The notes beneath the pieces are model-generated. The model worked only from the letters and a program-made list of their open reading frames with translations, was not told where the DNA came from and made no database searches. Shown here piece by piece: positions 1-14,531 of a DNA stretch of 64,000 nt. The stretch lies in assembly GCA_002104895.1 (NCBI GenBank), contig MCFG01000001.1, positions 580,001 through 644,000 on the forward strand, written 5' to 3'. The translations under genes and the position numbers were made by a program. Origin of the DNA: Anaeromyces robustus. Its lineage: Eukaryota; Neocallimastigomycota; Neocallimastigomycetes; Neocallimastigales; Neocallimastigaceae. Each line of letters starts with the position of its first letter. Position 1 is the first letter of the stretch.

Positions 1-4
1 AAAA

Positions 5-49
<45 letters not shown>

Positions 50-80
50 AAAATGCATATATTTTTTTTTTTTTTTTTAG
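1..80. repeat. (ATT)n tract and polypyrimidine tract of an intron
   Basis: An (ATT)n run at about 6-48 is followed by an 18-base T run ending in AG at 79-80. This is the 3' end of an intron of the deaminase gene, since the CGDAS-encoding exon starts at 81. Similar T-runs before AG mark most introns in the window. Confidence 0.7.
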
Positions 81-556
81 GTGGTGATGCTTCAACTATT
101 AGTTTATCAGAACTTCAAACAGAAGAGGAAAGAATAATTAATGAAAATAAGAAAAGAATATTTAATGAAAAACAAGGTTCTATAAAGCATGTAAAACTTG
201 AAAATGGTAACTAATAAAATAATAAAGAAAATAATAATATATATATTTTATAATTATATATTTAATAATATTATTATTATTAATATTATTATTATATTTA
301 TTATTTCATTATATATATATGTATATAATATATCTAATTTCTTTATTTTTATATTATATATATTTTAATATTATATATTATTGTAGAAAAAGTTTTAAGA
401 GGCCGATTAAATTATGATAAGTTAGGTATATTAAGAACCAAACCAGGTAAAATAGCAATATAATTTTTTTTTTTTTACATTATATATATATTCATTTATT
501 TATTTAACAATTATTATTATTTTCTTTTTTGAACTCTATATATATATATATATATA

Positions 557-590
<34 letters not shown>

Positions 591-2200
591 CATATTATTA
601 TCATTTATTATTATTTTTATTATATATTTATATATTTATATATGTGTTATAAATTTTTTATATATAGGAAGAATTGATGCTGATCCAACACTTTCGATGT
701 CATGTAGTGATAAAATATTAAAATGGACCTATTTAGGGATAACAGGATCATTATTAATGTATTTTTTAGAGAAACCAATTTATCTTTATTCTATTACCGT
801 TGAAGAAATGTATGATGAATCATCATTACGACGAGCTTTAATTACCAGATGTGATGATGTTAAAGGTATTATTTAATAATATTAAAAAAGAAAAGAAAAG
901 AAAAGAAAAGAAAAAAAGTTTTAATAATAACAAAATAATAAAATATTAAAGAATAAATATATATATATATTTAATATTTATTTTTATTTTATTTTATTTT
1001 ATTTTTTTTTAATTTTATTTTTTCTTTTTTTTTTTTTTAAAAAAAAAAAGGTTTACCTTTACAATATACCCGTATAAAACCAAAAATATGGAATAATACC
1101 AAAAATTTATTTCCATATACAAAAAAACAAGTAGAAATTCATCAACAAAGTAAAGGATTTCAAGAAGATGATAATTCTATTTTTCAAAATAGGAATAAAG
1201 ATAAAGATAATGATAATGATAATGAAAATCAACTTAATAAAAAAAAGAAAAAAAATAAAATAAAAGCAGATGATAAAGGTAATTTTTTATTTTTTATTTA
1301 ATATAAGAACCTATATTTACTTAATATATATATATATACTTGTGTACATTTAATATTTATAAACAAGAAATAATTGATATAATAATAATTATATAAATTT
1401 TTTTTTTTTTTTTAATTATTTATTTTTATTTTTTATTTTTTTTTTAAATTTTAATATATATATATAAATAAATAAATATAAAGCTATTTATTGGTCATTA
1501 CCTATGAAACAACCAGAGGTAATTATTAATGGACGAAAACAAGGGGCTAGTCCAAAGAATGGTGTATATAGTAAAAAAACATGGTAATTCAAATTAAAAA
1601 AATAAAATAAAATAAAATAAGAATATTATAAAATTTTTAATATTATTATAATCATTTTTTAAAAAAAAATATATTAATATATTTAATAAATATATATTTT
1701 ATAATATTATATATAATATATATATATGCATATATAAAAGGAGTGATTTATGTAAATATAAAATGTTTTTACTTTTTTTAAAAACTTATCAACAATTGAT
1801 AGAAATGAAAGGAGATTTTAATAATAATGATAATAATAATAATAGTAATAATGAAATAAATTTAAATCATCTTTATCAAAAAACCTATCAAAATTTTAAA
1901 GATGAATCCAAACTTTATTTAAAAGCAAAAAATTATTTATTTTATGGTAGTGATAAAAATGATAGTAATAATATCAATAATGATAATGATAATAATGATA
2001 ATGATGATAATAAGGATGATCCATCTAAAACTAAAACCAAACCAAATGAAAATAATGAAAATAATGATGATGATAATAATGATAATAATGATAATAATGA
2101 TAATAATGATAATCATCATTATCATCATTATAAAGGAATCTTAAATGGTTGGACTAAAAAACCTAAAGGATATCAAGATTTTAAAATAGAATTTGAATAA
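81..2200 (+). CDS. tRNA-specific adenosine deaminase, ADAT1/Tad1 type (3' part)
   Basis: Probable exons are 81-206, 387-446, 668-865, 1051-1278, 1484-1583 and 1741-2200, all with GT-AG borders and a continuous frame of about 390 residues. The first exon supplies the end of a CGDAS motif (zinc ligand of the PCG box). The third carries SMSCSDKILKW, the second zinc-ligand Cys of the A_deamin family. Later exons hold the usual downstream VIINGRKQGASPKNG-like and WSDLCKYKMF segments. The family deaminates adenosine to inosine; Tad1/ADAT1 acts at A37 of tRNA-Ala, next to the anticodon. The HAE catalytic box and the N-terminus lie left of the window. Two lineage-style insertions are seen: an acidic/Lys-rich stretch in exon four and a long Asn/Asp run near the C-terminus. 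ADAR-type enzymes share the domain, but no dsRNA-binding domain is visible. The gene converges on the kinase gene to its right. Confidence 0.87.
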
Positions 2201-2652
2201 ATAATTTGATAATGATATTTATAATAATTTAAGGATAAGGATGAGACAGGAAAAAAAAAAATAAAATAAATTTTATTTTAATTAACTAAAGAAGAAAAGA
2301 ACAAGAAGAAAAGAAAACAAAAAAAATAATAATAATAATAAAAAAAGAAATATAATAAAAATATTAAATATTTTGACACAAAGATTTATAAAGAGAAAAG
2401 AAAAAAAAAAATTTTTTTTAAACAAATTATTTTTTTATTTTTTTTAATTTTTTTTTTTTGGTTTTGTTTTGATATTTTTTTTTTAAAGTGATCGTTTTTT
2501 TTTTTTTAAATACTAAAAAATAAAAATAATAAAAAAAGATATTATATTAATACAGAGATACAGAGAAAAAAAAATTTATAAGAAAGTGATTAAAATTTAA
2601 TGATATTGATATATAAAATGAATACTTTATATAGTATTATTATAATTATAAT

Positions 2653-2692
<40 letters not shown>

Positions 2693-4517
2693 TTTTTTTT
2701 TTTCATCAAAATTTCTTAAATAATAATTGAAAATATAGAAATATGAAAAGAATATATATATATATATATATTATATAAAGTATTCTTTGCTATATATATT
2801 TTATATTATTGTTATATAATTTTTTTATTACAGAAAAAAAATTATATATAATTCTATAGAGTGATTACTTTTTTTTTTTTTTTTTTTTTTTTAATTGAGA
2901 TATATAAAATCAACTTTTTTTTTTTTTCTTTCTTTTTCTTTGATATAATTGAAATAAAAAAAAAAATTTTTTTTTTAAAATATATATCAAATTTTATATT
3001 ATTTAATTCCTTTAAAATATTATAATTATCATTTCAAAAATTTTCTATAATTATTATTTTGTCTTTCTGTTTATATATATATATATGTATATATTTAATT
3101 ATAATTATAGTTATAATATTTATAGTAAATAATACATAAATATATATATATTATGTATTATTATATTAATAATAATATTATTATTTTTAATTCTTAAAAA
3201 AGTATTATATTAAAATTCATAACAATTATATATCTTTGATCTTTGTTTTATTTTTTTGTCTTTTTGTCTTTTATGTCTTTTTTATTTTTTTTTTTGTCTT
3301 TATTATAATTATTAAAAAGACAAATTATTATTAATTTTACAAATTGTTATAAATCTTACATGATTTTCTCTTTTTATTTTTTGATATGATTTTGATATAT
3401 TTTTTTATTATTATTGCTGTTTTTTTTTTTTTTTTTTTTTTTTGTTATTTTGTTTTAATTTTTTTTTTTTTTTTTTTTGAGATATTATTTCTTTAACTTT
3501 CATACCTTTTTTTGAAATGATTTTTTTTTAAAGAAATAATATCAATGATAATTATAATAATTTAATTATAAATATTATTATAATTATCCATTATTAGAAA
3601 TTTATTATAATAAATTTTTAAATTTTTACTATTTATGTTTTTTTTTTTTTCTTCTTTTTGATTATTACTTTTCAAGAATTATTATAATTATAATTATAAT
3701 TAAATATATATTAAATACAATTTCTTTTTTTCTTTTTCTTTTTTGTTTTCTTTTTCTTTTTCTTTCTCTTTTTCTTTTTTCTTTCTTTTTAATTTTTTAT
3801 GTTTTTTTTTTTTTTTTAAAAAAATGAAAAAGTTATATACTGATGATATAATAAAAAAAGGAAAAAATAAAAAAGCAAATTATAAAAAAAAAAAAAGAAA
3901 CTAGAAAAAAGATATTAAAGAAGAAAAAAAAAGAAAAGAAAAAGAATAAAACAAGAAAAAAGAAAAGAAAAGAAAAAAAGAAATTTAATTATTAATATTA
4001 TTGTAGATGTTAACTGAATTAATAATAGTTTTATGAAAATTTTAAATAAGTTTTTTAAGGTATTTACATGATAATTGAAAAAAAAAAAAATTGAATATTA
4101 TTATTATTATTTTTTTTTTTTTTTTGCAATTTAAATTTAATGATTTGTATAATATTTTGAATAATTACTTGATTTATACATCACAATTAAAAAAAAAAAA
4201 AATTACGTTTTTCCTTTTTTTTTTGTGTGTGTGTTATGGCATTATTTCTTCATAAATAAAAATTTTCTTTTTAATTGAATAATCATATTTATTGAATTAA
4301 AAGGAAAAAAAAATAGTTGCCATAAAAGTTACTATTTATATTGATTTGAATGATTATTGTTAAACATATTTATTTTTTTTTTCAATATAAATTACTGAAT
4401 ATTGATTTATAATAATAGTTTATAATAATGGTTTATAATATTGGATTATATTAATGTTTTTTATTTTCATTTACATTTTTTTAGATCTATAAATCTATAA
4501 TAAAATGTAAATTAATT
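2201..4517. other. Convergent intergenic region, AT-rich
   Basis: This separates the 3' end of the deaminase gene from the 3' end of the kinase gene on the opposite strand. It contains long A and T homopolymers, (ATT)n and (AT)n runs, and stretches of TTTTTC/AAAAAG such as 3720-3790. No reading frame, tRNA-like fold or conserved element is visible. Confidence 0.6.
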
Positions 4518-5931
4518 TTAATAAACATCAATTTTCCTTGAGATATTTGACCAAACTTCTTTACACCATCTTGTTATACTATCTCTTTTGCTTCTATGAA
4601 TTTCTGGAATGACATAACCTTCTCTTCCTTGTAAGATCCAGTCAAACATGCCATCATCAACTTCATTAATATTTTCTAAAGCTTATTATTTTAATATAAT
4701 AATAATAATAATAATAATATTAATATTAATATTAATAATAATAAAAAGATGTTAATTTTAATATATTTATTTTATTAATGAATTAAACTATATTTTTAAT
4801 ATTAATAAAATTAATTATAAACCTTTGTCAAATAAACTAATCAAGTATTGATAATTTGGAGTTTCAGTAAATCCAAGATTTCTTACATATCTTAAATAAG
4901 CTTCAAATTGTTCTTTTAAATATATTATGAAATATAGAAATATATTTAAAAAAAAATTATATATAATTATATATATTAATGTATAAATATCTATATATAT
5001 AAAATCCTATATTATAAATAATTATTTTTCTTTAAAAATTTATAAATATTATTGATAATTACTTGGAAGTCCTTTACAAAGCTTTTCAAGAGAAGTTTTT
5101 GATTTCTTAGCCCAAATTTTACTAATTAATTCTTCCATAGTATCTGCTTTGTATCCTTGCCATGGTAATCTACCTTGACGTAAGAAATAAACTAAGACAT
5201 AACCAATGGATTCTAAATCATCTCTTCTAGATTGTTCTATTAAATTATAATAAAACAAAAAATAAAAATAGAAATAAAATAAAAATTTTTTTTTTTTTTA
5301 AAATTAATGATATGAAACTAAATAAAAAATATTTAATATTATAAATAATATATATAAAAATTGTTTAATGTATTATCTTACGTTCACACATATGAGTATT
5401 TCTACTCATAAATCTTGGAGTACCACATGGAAAACGTAAACTTCTTGGTTTATGAACATTAGTTTTCATATCACGATAGTATTCTGAAAGACCAAAGTCC
5501 ATAATATAAATTTGACTAGCAGCTTTAACTTGAAGTGGTAAAAGTAATGGATCATCATGATCAACAATTGAACTTGAACGTCCAAAAGAATTAAGACTAT
5601 TTTTATCTTTATTTGATGGAGGTTCAATTAATGAATATACTGAACTATTTCTATTATGTTTATAAAAGGAATTATTTAATGTTAATTCCGTATTACTAAA
5701 TCTTTTTTCAAAATCATTGAAATTTGGTTTTGAACCATCACTAGAATCACTTAAACGAATAGATGTTACTGAAAGATGCTTATTGATATCACCACAATTT
5801 CCTGCAGTTGCACTTCCATTAATAGGAGATGTTTCTATAGAACCTGGTATATTTCCAATTAAAAAGTTTTCTGGTTTAATATCTCTAAATATAACACCTC
5901 TATTATGTACAGATCTAATTAAAGAAACCTA

Positions 5932-6010
<79 letters not shown>

Positions 6011-7109
6011 TATTTTTTTTAAAAAAAATGAATAAACAAGAATATAATAAATTATTAATATTAAATTTTAATGGTAATAAAAAAAATTCTATATTTAATA
6101 ATTTTTTAAAAATTTACCATTCTTTTTCCTATCATACAAACAGTTTTTACTGAAAATCTTTTACCACAAAATTTGAATAACCATTCAATTGAAGGACCTA
6201 AATATTCCATAACTATAATAACATCATCATTTTTCTTACAAATTTCATAGATTTGTGGAATACCAGCTATTTTAATATTGTTTATAAATTAAAGAATAAA
6301 TAATAATATATTAATAGTTAATAAATATTTAAAAAAAGATTTTTTTAAATAGTATTTGTTACACAAATGATATAAAATTATTCAATGTTACACAACATTA
6401 ATTTTATAAATATTTTCTCTAAATTTGTAACTATTTATTATAATTATAGAATAAATTTGTTGTTCTTTCATTATTATTATAATTATTAAAATGAATTCTT
6501 ATATAATTATAATTATTAATTAAATTTATAAATTTTTATATATTATTTTATTATTATTTTCTTTTGATTTATATTATTTTTTGTTTTAAGAATTATTTAT
6601 TATTTTAATTTATGAAAAACTCATTTTTTAAGCTTGTAAATCATTATTATTATTGTTGTTATTGTTATTTATATTTAAATCTTCTATATTCGAATTGTTA
6701 TTATTACTATAAAGTATCATTATTACTATTAAAATAATTTTACTTACGTATTCCTTCTAAAGAACGATACATAGAAAATTCATGTTGTAAATGTGTACTT
6801 CCACTGTGTGTATATTCAATTTTCATAGCAACTTGTTGTCCATTTTCAAGATTGATACCTATATTATTTTAATAAAAAAATTAAAATATTTATTAATAAA
6901 TTGTTTTATGAAATATTATACATTAAATATTAAGTATAATAATATTATAAATATTAAAATATTTTTTAATAAAAAAAAAAACTTTTTTTACCTGAAAAAA
7001 TTCTTGCTGAAGAACCTTTTCCTATCAATTTTCCAACTCTATATCTATGATATTTTCCTTCTAAAATTTGACCTTCAGTCAAAAGTGTTGAATCATTAAA
7101 TACAACCAT
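4518..7109 (-). CDS. Casein kinase 1-like Ser/Thr kinase with a long insert
   Basis: Seven exons on the minus strand: 7109-6992, 6858-6748, 6266-6118, 5928-5382, 5236-5063, 4912-4823 and 4681-4518, giving 450 residues in an unbroken frame. Visible kinase marks are the Gly loop [11 protein letters not shown] (~30-40), ATP-binding Lys52 in VAMK, catalytic loop [12 protein letters not shown] (~140-151), DFG at 267-269, then [13 protein letters not shown] and [27 protein letters not shown]. The last two are hallmarks of CK1, as is the C-terminal [18 protein letters not shown]1 enzymes phosphorylate acidic or primed Ser/Thr sites. Unusual is a ~110-residue Ser/Asn-rich insert between the catalytic loop and DFG, where CK1 usually has about 12-16 residues. 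It lies wholly inside exon four and is in frame. No C-terminal palmitoylation Cys pair of the yeast Yck type is seen. The start ATG is at 7109-7107, preceded by AT-rich DNA. Confidence 0.9.
5932..6007. repeat. (ATT)n microsatellite inside a kinase intron
   Basis: About 25 near-perfect ATT units lie in the third intron of the casein-kinase-like gene. On the sense strand they read AAT, directly before the T-poor acceptor at 5930-5929. Confidence 0.9.
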
Positions 7110-8489
7110 TTTCTTATTATTTTATTTTATTTATTATGATTAAAATTTTTGTTTACTGATTTTTATTTTTGTATTTTTTTTTTTTTTTGAAAAAATTATT
7201 ATTATTTTTATTTAATATTAAATATTACTTAATTTATTTATAAAAATATTATGTAATATGCGTTTGTTTTGTTGTTGATTGTTTTAAGTATTAAAAAAAC
7301 GTTATTTCTTTTGTGTTATTTTAGTTCAAATATTTTTTATTTCGCTATGCTTTAAAGTTATTATTTATTTAATTATTTCATTATTTTTAAAGATTTTATT
7401 TCTTGATTTAATAAAAATATTAATTATTATTTGAAAAATCTTTGAATAATATATTAAAACTATGGCATTGGAATACTCTTTTTAATGTTATAATTATCTA
7501 AAAATAAGAATATTAAAAATAATTTAAATATTTATTATTTTATTATTAAATAAAAATAAAAATGTTAAAAATAATTTAATATTTATTATTATTATTATTT
7601 ATTTAAAGAATAATTATTAATTTTATCATATAAATATTAAATATATATTAATATTTACCTTTAATAATGTAAAAATAGGAAATATAATGACATAAAGGTA
7701 TATTAAATTACTGTAATATAATTATTATATTATAAATATTATTAATATATTTAAATATTAATAATAACGATAATAAAAAAAAGTAATGGAAATATGATAA
7801 AAAGAATTGAAATATTTATTTATTTTTAATTAATTTTTAATGTACTGTTAAAAATATTAAAGAAAATAATATTGTTTTCTATGAAATTTTTTTTTTCTTA
7901 TTTTTTTTATTTTTTTTAATTTTTACCTTTACTAAAATTTCTTTTGTGTCATTTATATTCTTATTTATTTTTTATTTTATCTTATTTATATTTATATTAA
8001 TATATTGTTATTTTTTTTATCTATTTGATAATTAAAAACAGTGATAATTAAAATATAAATAATATTGAAATATTGAAATGTTAATTATTAAAATATATTA
8101 TTGGATATAATTTTAATTATATTATAACTTTATTAAATGTGAACATAAAATTATTAATTACTTTTTTTTATTATATATCAAATATTATTCTTTTTTACTA
8201 AAACTTATAAAAAAAATAAATAATTTTAAATTTCTTAAAATAATAAAAAAAAAACTTTTTTTTTTTAAAATAAAAGACAAAAAGTATAATATTTATATTT
8301 TCTAATTTTATTTTTATTTGATAAATAAATAATAAAAAAAAATAAAAAAAGAAAAAGAAAATAAATTTTATAGTAATTAATCTTTTTTTATCATATTATT
8401 ATAAAACCATAAATAGAGAAAAAAAATAATTCTTTATTAATATGAAGTTAATTATGTAAAAAAATAATAATAATAATGATAATAATTAA

Positions 8490-8537
<48 letters not shown>

Positions 8538-9908
8538 TGAATATAATAGTTATAATACAAATATAAAATAGTTATAATATATTACAATATATATTATAAA
8601 ATAAATAATAATAAAAAAGGACAAATTTTAATAAATATATAAAAAAGTAAAACCTTATTTTTTATAATTATTTAATATACAAGCTTGGTAGTATAGAATA
8701 TATATTATTATTTAAAACATTTAATATTTTGTTAAAAAAAAAAATATAATGTACAATTGTTTATTAAAATTAATAAATAAAATAGAATAAGTAAATAAAT
8801 AAATCTATAAAACTTAATAAATGAATAAATAATTAATAAATATTTATTCTAATTAAAATAATAAAATAATTATATATATTTTAAATCATGTTTATTAATT
8901 TTTAAATTATTTAAATAAATATAATATATGGAAAATATTATACTCTAATATATAATATTCTAATTAATATTTATACTAAAAAAAAATAATTATAAACATG
9001 ATTTTTTTTATATTTAATTATTAATAAATATTTAGCATAATAGATTATATATTAATATATTATGATTATTATTTATAATAAAAAATAATTATTTAGTTTG
9101 ATTAAATTTTGTTATATATAAAAATTTAATTTTTTTTTTGTTCTTTTAAAAAAAATAATTAATTAATATATTAAAGAAAAAGATTTTAATAAATTTCCTA
9201 TATATTTTAAATCTATTTTAATTTATTATTTTAATAGTTATTATATTTATTACAGTAAAATATTATTATATATATTTTTATTAATTAAATAGAATATATA
9301 ACAATATTTAAAAATTATTTTACTTCAATCATTATTTTAATTTAATAATATATATTTAATATATTCTAATATATAATTATAAATTATTAAAAATATTAAA
9401 ATAATATATTAATCAAATTTGAAGAATTTTGATTTTACAGAAATTTTTTTAATTTTTATTTAAAATATATAAATTAAACTTTTGGATGTCACCTTCCTTT
9501 TTTTTTTTATTTAATATTTAATATATAATATATAATAGGGTTCAAAACATTAGCATATATATATATATTCAAATATATATAACAATATAATTACCTAAAC
9601 AATATATATTCAAAAAATAAATATTATATATATTATAAATATTATTTAAATATATATGAATATATAATTAATTTAACATATATCATAAAATATAAAATAA
9701 ATATTTATATATGATACTAATATATTATCCAATATATTTAAATTATTGATTTTTAAGTATTTTAATTTAAGTCATACTTCTTAGCATATATTATTAAAAC
9801 TGATATATATAGTGTTTTGTTTTCTTTTTAAATCAATTTTAATATATTTTTAATAAGAAAATTTATTAAATATGAATAAGATTTACAACTATTAAATTAA
9901 TTTTGTAT

Positions 9909-10012
9909 AATTAAATAAATAAATAAATAATAAATAAATAAATAAATAATAAATAAAATAATAAATAAATAAATAAATAATAAATAATAAATAAATAATA
10001 AAAAATACTTAA

Positions 10013-10043
<31 letters not shown>

Positions 10044-10062
10044 AATAATAAATAAATAATTA
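9909..10062. repeat. Imperfect (AAAT)n/(AAT)n tract
   Basis: AAAT units are mixed irregularly with AAT units over about 150 bases, the pattern of an interrupted microsatellite. Confidence 0.85.
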
Positions 10063-12029
10063 TAAAATTTTTTTTATTTATTATATTTTTTTTTCCTTTT
10101 ATTTACTATAATATTTAAAAAAAAAGGAAAAAAAAAAAAAAAGAGGTGGAATGACTTTAGTTGTGACTTATCATAAAATATTTAAAAAAAATTTTTTTTA
10201 TACTTCTTTAGTAGTTTTTATTATATCTATCATTAAATATTAAAAGTTAAATCATGTATAAGTAAATAAGTAATAGTTTAAAGTATAATTGATTGATATT
10301 AGTAATAATGATTTAAATGATTAATATTTCATCATGAGTATTAAGCAATTATTAATGCTGCGTTATATAAAATAAAAATAATCAATACACTATAAATGAT
10401 AGATAAATTGATTATAAATTATATTATAATTTTTCATAATACATGTATTATATGTATTATCAAATATCACACATAACTTATTTTATATGTTATAATAAAT
10501 GAGTAATAAATTATTAAGAGTTATTTATATGAATAAAATAAAGCAAAGTATTAAATAAATAGTTAAATTCTTGTTTAACAAATAAATAGTTTGTTGAAGC
10601 TGTTAAGTAATTATTTATTAATAATATTTATTAGTATTAATAAAATTTAATAATAAATAAATAATTTAATTAATAAAAAAATTTTTATTATGGAACAAAA
10701 GATGATACGGATGATTATATAAATAATATTATAATAATAATTAAATAATAAATGATTATAAATTAGATATTAAAAATAATTATTATAGAATATTATAATA
10801 ATATAATATTGTTAATTCTTTTATTATTATATAACTATATAACTATTTATTTTATTATTTATTATTTATTATTTATATAATTATTTATTTATTTTAACAA
10901 GTAGAATATTTGAATAAATAAATATTGAATAATTGTTATGTAATCCTACTCTATTAATTTATAATTATTATTAATATTATTAATTATTATTATTATTATT
11001 ATTATTATTTAATAATTATTATTCTTTAAATTATTTTTAATTAGTTATTTTACTTTTTTTTTTTTTTAATATTTATTTATTTGTTTTGGAATTGAATTGA
11101 ATTGAAATAAAAAATAAAAAAAGGTTGGTTTTATCCTAAATTAGGTATGAATTTAACTTTATGGCTTAGAATCTATGTTATATGAAATTTTTACCAAAAA
11201 TATACAAATACTAACTATATTTAGTTAAATAATATCTTATATTTTAATTATTAAAATTTTAAAACATTTTCTTTTTTTTTTGTTTTCTTTTTTTTTTAGT
11301 ATTATTCTTTATTTTTTTTTTATTTTTTTTATTTTAAACTTTTTTTCATTTTTGTGAATTTTTATTAATAATATATTCATTTTATATTACATTATATTAT
11401 TAATATATATACAATTATTTATAAAATAAAAATAATATATAATATATATAATATATATAATTAAAATAAAAAATAATTAAAATTAATGAAAAAATTTTTA
11501 AATATGTAAAAATGTAATAAATTTGTAGTACAAAAAAAGCATTGGTATAAATGTTGCCTAAACTTTAATTAATAATAAAATATATATATTATAAAATTTG
11601 GTTTAAATTTTTATTCTTATTTAGTTTAGTTTAGTTTAAAAAAAAAAGGTGAAATGTTTTAACCATCTTAAAACTTTTTATATATAGAAAGTTTTCTTTA
11701 TACCAATAAAAAAAAGCTATGAAAATAAAAAAAAAAGAGATATATTAATAACTGTTATTTTAAAAGTAGAATAAAATAAAATAAATAATTAATTAAATAA
11801 TTAAATAAATAAATAATAAGTATTATTTTAAATAATTAATTAAGTGGCATTTTTATTATTTCAAATTAGATTAAAAATAAATTTAGGTTAAAAATCAGTT
11901 ATTAATTAATTCTTTTTATTTTTAATATTCATTATTCATTGTTAATAACAAAAAAAAAAAAAAGACTTTTTGTAATTTATTATTTCTTTGTTTTTTTTTT
12001 AAAAAAAAAAAAGAGGATATTTTGTTATT

Positions 12030-12061
<32 letters not shown>

Positions 12062-13398
12062 TAAATCAATATTAATTATTAATTATTAATTAAATATTAA
12101 TTATTATTATCCATTTTTAATTTATTTAAATAATTTATTCTGTATATATTACAATTGATTATAATATATAATAATTTTCAAATAATTCAAATAATTTCAC
12201 CACTTTTCAAATTGAAATAAAATATTAATAAAATAAATAATAATAAATAATAAATAATAAATAATAAATAACAATAGTTAATTATTATTATTATTATTAT
12301 TATTAACTATTATTCAAAAAACAAAATAAAACGTTTATTTAATTTAATATTTATAATCAACCGTTTTTATATTAAAAAAAAAGGAAATATTTAATTTTGT
12401 ATTACTTTTTTTTTTTTGTTTTTGTTTTTTGCTTTTTTTTAAAAATCATTTCATCAAGTAAACAAAATCATCCATAGAAAATATTATTATTAAACGAATT
12501 AACGAATTAATAAATAAATATTTTCAATTCATATTGAACAAGTGTGACATTTACTATTTATTATATTCATATTTATATGTATTTTATTATTATTTAATGA
12601 TAATTGTTAAATATTCATATTTAGATACTAATAAGAAAAGTGGATTATGGCTTTTGAAAAGAAATAATAAAAAAAAAACATTAAAATTTCTATAAATTAA
12701 ATTAAAATCAGTTTTTTTTTTGAAACTCATTTTCATATTTTTTAATATTTTTAATATTTGCGGTTTTATCATATGAATAAAAATTCATAAGCAAAAAATT
12801 AAAAAAAAAGGAGTAAAAAAATAAAAATAAAAAGAAAAACAATTTTTTTATTTCATGAATATTCTATTTAATAATTAATAATTAATAATTATTATAAAAT
12901 ATTATTAAATATTATTAAATGATTTCTTAACTACAATAACTAACTAATAACTAATAACTAAATTATTATTTTAATAAACATAATGAAATAATAATAATTA
13001 ATAATATAAAATTATTATATAATAAATCAATAAATAAATAAATAATATAATAAATAAATAAATAAATGTATAATATAATTAAATAAATAAATCATTTATT
13101 TTCATTTTCATTTTTTTTTTACATATGATTATTTATTAAATTTTTTATTATATTAAATATTTTTATTATATTAAATTTTTTCATCATATTATATTGTTTA
13201 AATTAAAAATTGTACAATAAAAAAAACATGATTTTATTATTTAAATCATTAGAAAGTAATTAAAACAAAAAATACACTTTTAAAATAAATGAAAATGACT
13301 AAACTTTTTATAAAAAAAAATAAAAATAAAAATATATAATATTATAATAATTATAATAATCAAATACGGTTTTTTTTTGATTATATTTATTAAAAAAA

Positions 13399-13452
<54 letters not shown>

Positions 13453-14180
13453 GAAAAAGTTAAATTATGTTTTTTATTTTATATATTTTTTTTATATATT
13501 TTTTATTATTTTTATTATTATATTCTTTTTCTGTTTACATCAATTATTTTATTTTGTATTGTATTTTAATGATCCAATATATTAATTTATATATTAATAT
13601 TTGTTTCTTTATAATTCAATATATTGGACTTAATATATTTAAAAGATTATCAACTTTTTTTTATTTTTAATATAAAAAAAAGAAAATACAAGAAAGAAAT
13701 AAAGAATAATAATAACAATAATTATATAAAGTTATTTTAATAAAAAATTTAAAAAATTTAAAAAAAAAAAACTTTCCATATTTAGTAGTTTTGATGTATT
13801 CAATTGTTTGTATATATAACAATATAATGTAATAAATTAAAAAATGTAATTAAAAATATGTTAAAAAAAATGGTTAAAAATTGTTAAAATATAAAAAAAA
13901 AATAAAAAAAAGAAAGTTACATATGAAAAATGTTTGTTATTGTTGTTAGCGAATAAAAATTAATACAAATAAATATAAATATATATATTGTGAATATCAA
14001 CCCCATATATTAAATAAGTAAAATAAATATATATAAATTATATTTATTAATATATATAAACTATAATAATAATAATAACTATGAAGATGTTACATGTTAT
14101 GAAGTAGAATAAATGAGACAAAAAATAAATAAAAAATACTTTTATGATTTATGGTTTATATGATATATATAAATATAAAT

Positions 14181-14268
14181 ATAAAAATATAAAACTATAA
14201 AACTATTATTATTAGTTAAGTGTTATAAAAATATAAAACTATAAAACTATTATTATTAGTTAAGTGTT
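14181..14268. repeat. Two tandem 44-bp units
   Basis: Units at 14181-14224 and 14225-14268 are apparently identical, both containing AAAACTATAAAACTATTATT and ending in TTAAGTGTT. This looks like a recent tandem duplication. A second, less regular array built on AATTCTAATACTTAA follows at about 14328-14440. Confidence 0.85.
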
Positions 14269-14476
14269 AAGTATTATTAATTATAAATAAGTATTATAAT
14301 AATAATAATAATAAATAATAATAATAATAATTCTAATACTTAAATAATAATTCTAATACTTAATAATAAATAATAATAATAATAATAATACTTAAATAAT
14401 AATTCTAATACTTAATAATAAATAATAATAATAATAAATTAATATTTAAATATTTTTTTTAATTATCCTATTTTAT

Positions 14477-14531
14477 ATACCAATAATGCTTATATAAAAA
14501 AATTTTTTTATAATATAAACATTATTGGTAT
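14477..14531. repeat. 55-nt inverted repeat (hairpin)
   Basis: ATACCAATAATG at 14477-14488 is mirrored by CATTATTGGTAT at 14520-14531, and the interior (A-run then T-run) is itself nearly self-complementary. The whole element can fold into one long hairpin. No flanking gene uses it. Confidence 0.8.

Noticed and set aside
529-667. N-terminal part of the 115-codon frame beginning at 529
   Set aside because: This is intron sequence (poly-Leu/Ile from ATT repeats). The real exon starts at 668 after TATATAG.
1937-2144. Poly-Ile frames on both strands
   Set aside because: Out-of-frame readings of the Asn/Asp run in the last exon of the deaminase gene.
5717-5932. 71-codon plus-strand open frame
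   Set aside because: It is antisense to exon four of the casein-kinase-like gene, whose minus-strand frame has clear kinase motifs.
12590-13670. 60- and 67-codon frames at 12590-12772 and 13467-13670
   Set aside because: AT-biased residues only, no motif, no flanking splice-compatible coding sequence.
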